From Clostridia bacterium (lineage in GTDB: Bacteria > Bacillota > Clostridia > Christensenellales > CAG-1252), in contig JAFTBD010000129.1 of NCBI GenBank assembly GCA_017455385.1, forward strand, positions 1 to 7,957: 7,957 nucleotides of DNA, in the 5' to 3' direction. Positions 1 through 4,665 of this stretch are shown one piece after another. The translations under genes and the position numbers were made by a program. Under the pieces are notes generated by a model. The model was not told the DNA's origin. It saw only the letters and a program-made list of their open reading frames with translations, and did not search any database. Each line of letters starts with the position of its first letter. Position 1 is the stretch's first letter.

Positions 1-1028
1 ATTACAATAGTTTCGCGAGGAATGGCGAGTATATACAGGGGTATTCTGCATTCAGTCGCACGGCGGATGATATGATCCGTTCCCTTTTGAACGGCTCTGA
101 TTACTCCGCAATGATACTTGCTTTCAACTATTTACTGAATAAAGCAGAGTCACTTTTATACATAGATGAAGCCCGCCGAGCGAAAGTTGAACTCGATCAT
201 ATCGAGGAGAAATTGCATCTCTTATTGCCGCAAGACCAAGTCTATTTGAAGGCACGCTTTCACGATATCTCGGCAGCATATTACGACACGAAAGACGCAG
301 GAGTAAGGGTCTTCACCTGTGAATCATCGGAAAAGCAATACGATCTCTGGATCGGCGACGCGCGCTCTTTTGCCAAGCAGTCGGATACCCTCGATGCGAA
401 GATGTATTATGCGAAAGCGATGCTCGGCAAAAATATCTTTTCTCTCTTCAATAAGCGCTCCCTTTCCAAAAGCGATTTCGCCAAAGCGGACAAGATCTAT
501 ACCGAAATACGAAAGTATTCCGACAGATCCGACGTTCGCCTCGACCATGCGCGTCTGTTCCTGACGCGCGGGATCATGCTCTCAAATAAGAGCAAAACCG
601 AAGAAGCTATTGCCGATCTCAAAGAAGCCGTTGCGCTTACGGAGGACTTGGCGGCGAACATACACGACCGTCGCGCGCAGAGAGTGCATTATATCGCACT
701 GGCATACTTGGCGGAATTGACCGAAACGACCGATCCTGCAGCCTCACTCGGCTATATAGATAAGATCTACAAAGGTATATCCGATATCTTTTTCGGAACC
801 AAACGCCAAGGCGATTTTAATAATCTGCTCTATTCGCTGGATATGTACGTGAAATTTTGGAAGAAGAAAGGTTTTATTTACAATACACACGAATATGAAG
901 CAATGCAAGAAAAGCTCAAGGCAAACTTCGTAAATCACTTGGAAACGTTGTTCGGCAAAGTCGTATCCTTCCATTACACTCGCTTCCAATTGTCTTATCT
1001 TCCCAATTACAAAAAAGCGGATTACTGA
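1..1028 (+). CDS. Helical TPR-like protein of unknown function, 5'-truncated by window edge
   Basis: I do not recognise this gene. The first ATG in the window is at 72, but it has no Shine-Dalgarno sequence. The same frame stays open back to base 3, adding 23 sensible codons (reading YNSFARNGEY...SRTADD), so the true start lies left of the window. The visible 341 residues look almost entirely alpha-helical. Paired helices rich in A, L, Y and K resemble tetratricopeptide repeats, the clearest being the stretch reading KTEEAIADLKEAVALTEDLA at about residues 200-220 of the visible part. There is no signal peptide or membrane segment in the visible part, so it is probably a cytosolic protein-interaction scaffold or the C-terminal half of a larger regulator. 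An enzymatic or DNA-binding N-terminal domain may lie outside the window. Five 60-base lines near its start (121-420) are about 46% GC, below most of its neighbours to the right. It ends 9 bp before the convergent membrane-protein gene. Confidence 0.75.
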   Translation, partial: YNSFARNGEYIQGYSAFSRTADDMIRSLLNGSDYSAMILAFNYLLNKAESLLYIDEARRAKVELDHIEEKLHLLLPQDQVYLKARFHDISAAYYDTKDAGVRVFTCESSEKQYDLWIGDARSFAKQSDTLDAKMYYAKAMLGKNIFSLFNKRSLSKSDFAKADKIYTEIRKYSDRSDVRLDHARLFLTRGIMLSNKSKTEEAIADLKEAVALTEDLAANIHDRRAQRVHYIALAYLAELTETTDPAASLGYIDKIYKGISDIFFGTKRQGDFNNLLYSLDMYVKFWKKKGFIYNTHEYEAMQEKLKANFVNHLETLFGKVVSFHYTRFQLSYLPNYKKADY

Positions 1029-1037
1029 GCCGCCCTT

Positions 1038-1658
1038 TTACCGAGTTCTTTCCGCAAGTTTTCGCCCGAGGGCGCGGATGAGCATCACGATCAGGAATGC
1101 GAGGGCGACGTAGAGAAAAATCGTCAGGATATAGGGAGCCTTATCCCCCGCGAGGAGCGCGAGAGTCAGCACGATGCCGCCCGCGGTGAAATTGCCGCAA
1201 ACGAGGGCGAAGACGCTGCTCCTGTAATCCAGCCGCATGATGGCGGCGAGAAGCGCGCCCGCCCATATCCCCGTAAAAGGAAGCGGCACGGCGACGAAAG
1301 CATAGAGCCCGAGGATCAGGCGCGATTTGTATTTTCCCACGCCGGGGACGCCCGCCGTCTCGATGATACGCCCCGCCTTCCGTTCCAGCCGATCCGTAAG
1401 GAATGCACCGACTCGGCGCACCGCCACGGACTTCTCCGCTAAGCGGAGAAAAAGAGGGAAAAGCGGCACGATCGCAAAGGTCAAGACCGCCGATGAAGCG
1501 AACGCGGCGAGAGAAGCCCCGATCATCTCGCACTTCGCGACGGCGGCATACAGGATGGCGCCTTTGATTTCGGTCACGGGAATGACCGCGAGGATTGCGA
1601 CGAGCAGATATTCATTCTCGATGACCGATCCCAATAGCTCCGTGATCTTCTCCCCCAT
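1038..1658 (-). CDS. COG2426 family (small multidrug export-like) integral membrane protein
   Basis: This 206-residue hydrophobic protein matches the COG2426 / 'small multi-drug export' family. The family name comes from old, thin evidence, and the transported substrate is not established. Visible family signatures are PVTEIKGAI near residues 27-35 and the loop PLPFTGIWAGA near 125-135, which is also seen in related SNARE-associated/DedA-like proteins. Likely membrane segments lie at about 17-40, 46-70, 114-140, 146-170 and 175-195, with a basic amphipathic stretch between (about 80-112) and a basic C-terminal tail. Start choice: I prefer ATG at 1656-1658, because the sequence AAAGGGAG lies 10 nt upstream. 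A GTG at 1665-1667 would add three residues (MRR), but its spacing to the same Shine-Dalgarno is too short. The gene is divergent from the ttcA-like gene and I see no convincing promoter for it in the 61-bp gap. Confidence 0.85.
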   Translation of the reverse strand: MGEKITELLGSVIENEYLLVAILAVIPVTEIKGAILYAAVAKCEMIGASLAAFASSAVLTFAIVPLFPLFLRLAEKSVAVRRVGAFLTDRLERKAGRIIETAGVPGVGKYKSRLILGLYAFVAVPLPFTGIWAGALLAAIMRLDYRSSVFALVCGNFTAGGIVLTLALLAGDKAPYILTIFLYVALAFLIVMLIRALGRKLAERTR

Positions 1659-1684
1659 TCTCCTCACACTCCCTTTGAAAACGC

Positions 1685-1713
1685 TTGATTTCCCCGCCGA
1701 TCTCTCCTATACT
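1685..1713 (+). promoter_or_regulatory. Sigma-A promoter of the ttcA-like gene
   Basis: TTGATT at 1685-1690 and TATACT at 1708-1713 are separated by 17 bp, the ideal spacing. The -10 element ends only 6 bp before the ATG at 1720, so transcription would be expected to start at or within a base of the start codon. This implies a leaderless mRNA, consistent with the absence of a Shine-Dalgarno sequence. Confidence 0.55.
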
Positions 1714-1719
1714 GAAAGT

Positions 1720-2442
1720 ATGAAAAAGATCCTCAGCGCCATGCGGCGCGCCGTAACGGACTTCCGTATGATCGAAGACGGAGACAAGATCGCCGTCGGC
1801 ATTTCGGGCGGAAAAGACAGTCTCGTCCTCTTTGAGGCGCTCTACCTTTACAGCAAGTTCTCTCCCGAGAAGTTTACGCTCCTTCCCATCAATATAAACA
1901 TGGGATTCAAGGAGACTTCCGAGGAGGAAATGCAACGTTTGCGCGACTATTTCGCCGCGAGGGAAGTCCGCTTCATCGAGGAAAAGACCGACATCGCGGA
2001 GATCATCTTCGACATCCGCAAAGAGTCCAATCCCTGTTCCCTCTGCAGCAAGCTCCGTCGCGGCGCCCTCTGCTCCATCGCGAAACGGGAAGGCGCGAAT
2101 AAAGTGGCGCTCGGTCATCACGCGGACGACGTGCTGGAGACCTTCCTCTTATCTTTCATGCACGAAGGCAGGCTCTCCACCCTCGCCCCCACCAGTTACC
2201 TCTCCAACACAGAGACCACCGTCATCCGCCCCCTCCTCTACGTTGACGAGAAGGACATTCGCGGCGCGGCGCGCAGGCTCTCGCTCCCTGTCGTATTCAA
2301 TCCATGCCCCGCCGACAAACACACGCGCAGGGAGTATATGAAACAGCTCGTGGAGAGCATCCGCGCGGAGATCCCCGACGTTCGGAAGAGCATGATCAGC
2401 GCGATCACACATCCCGAGCGCTACAACCTCTGGAAGAAATAA
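1720..2442 (+). CDS. ttcA: TtcA/TilS-family PP-loop ATPase, probable tRNA 2-thiocytidine biosynthesis protein
   Basis: This 240-residue cytosolic enzyme belongs to the ATP-pyrophosphatase (PP-loop, COG0037) family. TtcA activates C32 of certain tRNAs by adenylation and replaces its oxygen with sulfur, using an iron-sulfur cluster. The PP-loop SGGKDS is at residues 29-34, preceded by the family-typical MIEDGDKIAVG. The CxxC pair is C106/C109 (NPCSLC), the GHHADD motif is at 132-137, and a third conserved Cys is C196 in NPCPAD. These three cysteines correspond to the cluster ligands described for TtcA. The protein is shorter than E. coli TtcA but typical of clostridial members. The start at 1720 is supported by the N-terminal alignment (MKKILSAMRRAVTDF) and by the promoter abutting it, although there is no Shine-Dalgarno. 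The open frame further upstream lies over the opposite-strand membrane gene and is a shadow. Exact substrate specificity within this family is uncertain. Confidence 0.88.
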   Translation: MKKILSAMRRAVTDFRMIEDGDKIAVGISGGKDSLVLFEALYLYSKFSPEKFTLLPININMGFKETSEEEMQRLRDYFAAREVRFIEEKTDIAEIIFDIRKESNPCSLCSKLRRGALCSIAKREGANKVALGHHADDVLETFLLSFMHEGRLSTLAPTSYLSNTETTVIRPLLYVDEKDIRGAARRLSLPVVFNPCPADKHTRREYMKQLVESIRAEIPDVRKSMISAITHPERYNLWKK

Positions 2443-2447
2443 TCTCG

Positions 2448-2702
2448 TTATCCCCGCATTTTGCTGTATTTTTGCCTCGTCATCTCCCCGCCTCGGATAT
2501 GCCGCTCTTCGCGATTTCTGTCGAGGATGACCTTCACCTTCTTATAGGTGGAGCCGTCGATACGGGGCAGTCTTTTCGTCATATCGGAATGCACGGTCGA
2601 CTTGCTGACGTCGAATACGATCGCCGCGCTCCTGACCGTGGCATCGTGCTCGATGATATAGGCGGCGACCTCCAAAACTCTTTCTTCTATATTCTCTCTC
2701 AT
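2448..2702 (-). CDS. spoIIID: Stage III sporulation protein D, transcriptional regulator
   Basis: This is an 84-residue DNA-binding protein, close in pattern to B. subtilis SpoIIID (93 residues). In endospore formers SpoIIID acts in the mother cell, with sigma-E and before sigma-K, to activate or repress many genes. Shared features are the N-terminal ENIEERVLEVAAYIIE helix and the helix-turn-helix around residues 23-42, containing the signature VSKSTVHSDMTKRLP. There is also the basic C-terminal helix ERHIRGGEMTRQKYSK, which in the Bacillus protein adds minor-groove contacts. The ATG at 2700-2702 is preceded by GGAGG with 5-nt spacing, which fixes the start. The gene converges on ttcA with only 5 bp between the stop codons and is divergent from the DUF2804 gene. 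I could not find a convincing sigma-E promoter upstream. Its presence is the best evidence that the source organism has a sporulation programme. Confidence 0.96.
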   Translation of the reverse strand: MRENIEERVLEVAAYIIEHDATVRSAAIVFDVSKSTVHSDMTKRLPRIDGSTYKKVKVILDRNREERHIRGGEMTRQKYSKMRG

Positions 2703-2808
2703 AGTTCCTCCGCCTTATATCTTTATGTCGAAAAATGAGAAAAAAGAATAGCGCGCTGCCCGAGCCGAACGAAAAGCGCATTTCCCGCCGAAAGAACAGG
2801 GAACGGCA

Positions 2809-2837
2809 TTGACTTTCCGAAGGAAACCGTGTAGAAT
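2809..2837 (+). promoter_or_regulatory. Sigma-A promoter of the DUF2804 gene
   Basis: TTGACT at 2809-2814 and TAGAAT at 2832-2837 have a 17-bp spacer. The predicted start near 2844 gives an 18-nt leader that contains AAGGGAGAG (2845-2853) as the ribosome binding site for the ATG at 2862. The rest of the 159-bp gap (2703-2861) holds the spoIIID ribosome binding site and no gene that I can support. Confidence 0.75.
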
Positions 2838-2861
2838 TATCAATAAGGGAGAGAATACCGT

Positions 2862-3902
2862 ATGCAACATCTCATCACGAAACGCCAAGATCTATTGGAC
2901 GAGAAAGGTCGCCTCAACGAGGCGGGGTATTCTACGCGCGAGATCTTCGACTACGAGCGCACGATGATAAAGGCGTCCGGCTTCCGCATCAAAGAATGGG
3001 ATTATTACTATATCGGGAACGAACGTTTCGGCGCGGCGCTCACCATCGCGGACAATAGCTATATGGGGATGATCTCCGCCTCCGTCATCGACTTCGAGAA
3101 AGCCACGGAGCATACGAGTTCCAAGATCGTTCCTTTTACATTTGGCAAATTCGCCCTGCCCCCCTCCGCCGACGCGGGCGAGACCTCCTATCAGAGCAAG
3201 AAGATCGAGATGACCTTCCGCACGGATGAGAAACAGCGCCATATTCGCTGTCATTATCACGACTTCATAGAGAAGCGCCCCCTCATCATCGACGTGAAGC
3301 TCACGGAATTCCCCGCGGACAGGATGTGCATCGCCACCCCCTTCCCTCGAGACAGCAAGGCATTCTACTACAATCAGAAGATAAACCTCATGCACGCAAA
3401 GGGCTACGTTCAGCTCGGCGACACCGCCTACGAGCTCGGCCCTTCCCCTCTCGATATGGGGCTCCTCGACTGGGGACGCGGCGTCTGGACATATAAAAAT
3501 ACTTGGTATTGGAGCAGTCTGAATACCGTCCTCGCGGACGGCAGGAAGTTCGGCTTCAACCTCGGCTACGGATTCGGCGACACCACTGCCGCCACCGAGA
3601 ATATGATGTTCGTGGACGGCGTGGCGGACAAGCTGGATGACGTGAAATTCTATATCCCGAAAGACGATCAAGGCGGATACGATTACACCTCCACCTGGTC
3701 CGTCCGTTCCGCCGACGGCAGGCTCGACCTCACCTTCCGCCCCATCTTGAACCGCAAGTCGGACACGAATCTCGGACTTCTACGCTCGGATCAGAACCAA
3801 GTCTTCGGCAAATTCTACGGCGTCGCCATTCTGAAAAGCGGCGAGAAAGTGGCGATAGACGGCGCGGTCGGATTCGCGGAGCGCGTCTTCAATAAATGGT
3901 GA
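2862..3902 (+). CDS. DUF2804 domain-containing protein
   Basis: This 346-residue soluble protein spans the whole DUF2804 family. The function is not established. The fold is thought to be beta-rich and distantly like the AttH/CrtC-type double lipocalin proteins; this is family knowledge held with moderate confidence. The diagnostic C-terminal half is well preserved: DWGRGVWTYKNTWYW at residues 203-217, GFNLGYGFGDTTAATEN at 231-247, and FVDGVADKLDDVKFYIP at 250-266. The N-terminal part begins QHLITKRQDLLDEKGRLNEAG, also typical of the family. There is no signal peptide or membrane helix, so it is presumably cytosolic. The ATG at 2862 is supported by AAGGGAGAG upstream and a near-consensus promoter. 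The gene is followed after 73 bp by the co-directional DUF4186 gene, with no terminator visible between them. Confidence 0.9.
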   Translation: MQHLITKRQDLLDEKGRLNEAGYSTREIFDYERTMIKASGFRIKEWDYYYIGNERFGAALTIADNSYMGMISASVIDFEKATEHTSSKIVPFTFGKFALPPSADAGETSYQSKKIEMTFRTDEKQRHIRCHYHDFIEKRPLIIDVKLTEFPADRMCIATPFPRDSKAFYYNQKINLMHAKGYVQLGDTAYELGPSPLDMGLLDWGRGVWTYKNTWYWSSLNTVLADGRKFGFNLGYGFGDTTAATENMMFVDGVADKLDDVKFYIPKDDQGGYDYTSTWSVRSADGRLDLTFRPILNRKSDTNLGLLRSDQNQVFGKFYGVAILKSGEKVAIDGAVGFAERVFNKW

Positions 3903-3915
3903 CATTTCCCCTCAC

Positions 3916-3937
3916 AAAGTCCCTTGAAAGTCCCTTG
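3916..3937 (+). repeat. Perfect tandem duplication of an 11-bp unit
   Basis: AAAGTCCCTTG at 3916-3926 is repeated exactly and directly at 3927-3937, between the DUF2804 and DUF4186 genes. The second unit begins inside the candidate -35 element TTGAAA (3924-3929). It could be a recent slippage duplication or a tandem regulator site. The sequence alone does not decide between these. Confidence 0.7.
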
Positions 3938-3953
3938 CGCGCGGCAATTTATA
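3924..3953 (+). promoter_or_regulatory. Candidate sigma-A promoter of the DUF4186 gene
   Basis: TTGAAA at 3924-3929 and TTTATA at 3948-3953 are 18 bp apart. The predicted leader is only about 15 nt and contains no Shine-Dalgarno sequence. Both hexamers are acceptable but not strong. Read-through from the DUF2804 promoter is an alternative. Confidence 0.35.
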
Positions 3954-3975
3954 CGCGCCTCTTTTTATCCCTATT

Positions 3976-4329
3976 ATGACCACGGAAGAAGCCTTCGCGA
4001 GACTCGCGCGATCCCATTTCCGTTCGCGCTTCCACCTCTCGCCTGAGGACGTCGCCTATATCGAGAAAGTCGGGATGGACGCCATCCGCTCCCACGCGGA
4101 AGACTTCGTCCGCACCCGCCTCGCGCCCGCAGACATTCCCAATGACGGCAAACAAACGCCGATGAAGGGTCACCCCGTCTTCCTCGCCCAGCACGCCACC
4201 GCCTGCTGCTGCCGCGGTTGCCTCCGGAAGTGGTATCACGTCCCGCAAGGCGTCCCCCTCTCCCCCGCGCAACAGCAAAAGATCGTCAACCTGCTGATGG
4301 CGTGGATGGAGAAAGAGTATTCAAAATAG
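3976..4329 (+). CDS. DUF4186 domain-containing protein
   Basis: This 117-residue protein matches the DUF4186 family along its full length. The family's function is unknown. Conserved blocks visible here are RSHFRSRFHLSPEDVAYIEK (12-31), the run HAEDFVRTRLAPADIPNDGK (40-59), and TPMKGHPVFLAQHATACCCRGCLRKWY (61-87). The last block has H66, H73, C77, C78, C79 and C82 packed closely and could bind a metal ion or an iron-sulfur cluster; that is my inference from spacing alone. There is no signal peptide or membrane segment. The ATG at 3976 agrees with the family's usual N-terminus but has no Shine-Dalgarno sequence before it. The gene lies 73 bp after DUF2804 on the same strand and converges on the XRE repressor gene 18 bp further on. 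Confidence 0.88.
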   Translation: MTTEEAFARLARSHFRSRFHLSPEDVAYIEKVGMDAIRSHAEDFVRTRLAPADIPNDGKQTPMKGHPVFLAQHATACCCRGCLRKWYHVPQGVPLSPAQQQKIVNLLMAWMEKEYSK

Positions 4330-4347
4330 ATATAAAGTTATAATAAA

Positions 4348-4560
4348 TCAGCTTTCCCAGCCGAAGAGATCACTCGGCGTGATATCAAGCTTTTCACAAA
4401 GAAACACGATCTTGGCATAGTCCAGTTCTATTTTCCCCGTTTCGTATTCCGAATAGTCCGGTTGATACTTCCCGAGCATTTCCGCAATTTCCTTCTGTGT
4501 CAGTCCTTTTGCTTTCCTCGCCGCACGTAAATTCTCTCCTACTATCTTCGCTATTTCCAT
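4348..4560 (-). CDS. XRE/Cro-type helix-turn-helix transcriptional repressor
   Basis: This 70-residue protein consists of one HTH_3 (Cro/CI-like) domain and little else. LRAARKAKGLTQKEIAEMLG (11-30) carries helices 1-2 of the domain, and the region to about residue 42 (QPDYSEYETGK) the recognition helix and following turn. IVFLCEKLDITPSDLFGW (51-68) is the usual ending of a small XRE regulator. Such proteins usually bind palindromic operators as dimers. The start ATG at 4558-4560 has AGGTGAG upstream. The gene is divergent from the lipoprotein gene, and the 105-bp gap holds two matching 7-5-7 inverted repeats positioned to block both promoters, so autoregulation and repression of the lipoprotein gene are likely. 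I counted 42% GC over 4321-4560, lower than the genes to the left, which may indicate acquired DNA. Confidence 0.93.
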   Translation of the reverse strand: MEIAKIVGENLRAARKAKGLTQKEIAEMLGKYQPDYSEYETGKIELDYAKIVFLCEKLDITPSDLFGWES

Positions 4561-4577
4561 ACACTCACCTCGCGGTT

Positions 4578-4583
4578 AGTATA
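4578..4583 (-). promoter_or_regulatory. -10 element of the XRE repressor gene
   Basis: On the minus strand this reads TATACT, followed 7 nt later by the Shine-Dalgarno AGGTGAG, so the leader is very short (about 10 nt). No good -35 hexamer lies 16-18 bp upstream (AAGACT at the ideal distance), suggesting a weak promoter. The upstream inverted repeat (4580-4598) overlaps it. Confidence 0.5.
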
Positions 4584-4598
4584 GGAAAATTTCATATA
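4580..4598. promoter_or_regulatory. Operator-like inverted repeat O2, imperfect 7-5-7
   Basis: TATAGGA (4580-4586), a 5-nt spacer, then TCATATA (4592-4598). This is the same architecture as O1 with one mismatch in the right half. It overlaps the -10 of the divergent XRE gene. Its centre (4589) is 31 bp from the O1 centre (4620), close to three turns of B-DNA, so dimers on both sites would sit on the same face. Confidence 0.65.
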
Positions 4599-4604
4599 TC
4601 AGTC

Positions 4605-4633
4605 TTGACGTATAGGATAAAGTCCTATATAAT
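4605..4633 (+). promoter_or_regulatory. Strong sigma-A promoter of the lipoprotein gene
   Basis: TTGACG at 4605-4610 and a perfect TATAAT at 4628-4633 are 17 bp apart. The predicted start near 4640 leaves a leader of about 26 nt containing TTGGAGGAAT (4651-4660). The whole spacer is occupied by the O1 palindrome, so repressor binding would exclude RNA polymerase. Confidence 0.85.
4611..4629. promoter_or_regulatory. Operator-like perfect inverted repeat O1, 7-5-7
   Basis: TATAGGA (4611-4617), spacer TAAAG, TCCTATA (4623-4629): a perfect 7-bp inverted repeat. It begins immediately after the -35 and runs into the first two bases of the -10 of the lipoprotein promoter. The size and placement fit a dimeric XRE repressor, most simply the one encoded next door. 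Confidence 0.8.
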
Positions 4634-4665
4634 TAAATTATCATTTTTATTTGGAGGAATTACAA

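Noticed and set aside
1005..1037. Possible terminator between the TPR-like gene and the COG2426 gene (GCGG...CCGC then CTTTT)
   Set aside because: Only a 4-bp stem with a loop of about 9 nt and an interrupted T run, too weak to call.
1705..1711. TCCTATA, identical to an O1 half-site, over the -10 of the ttcA promoter
   Set aside because: There is no partner half-site at the 7-5-7 spacing. The match is mostly the -10 element itself.
1327..1719. Long plus-strand open frame leading into the ttcA-like gene
   Set aside because: It lies antisense to the COG2426 gene, and its translation does not resemble the family. The TtcA N-terminus aligns with the start at 1720.
2703..2735. Sigma-E-like -10 (CATAAAGAT on the minus strand) upstream of spoIIID
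   Set aside because: Several mismatches to the CATACAHT-type consensus and no acceptable -35 at 13-15 bp. It is not supportable.
2735..2812. A 25-codon basic ORF (MRKKNSALPEPNEKRISRRK...) upstream of the DUF2804 gene
   Set aside because: No Shine-Dalgarno or promoter of its own. It runs into the DUF2804 -35 element and lies upstream of the mapped-looking promoter. It is probably chance.
2892..3671. A 259-codon open frame antisense to the DUF2804 gene
   Set aside because: Shadow frame of a GC-rich gene. The plus-strand protein matches a known family over its full length.
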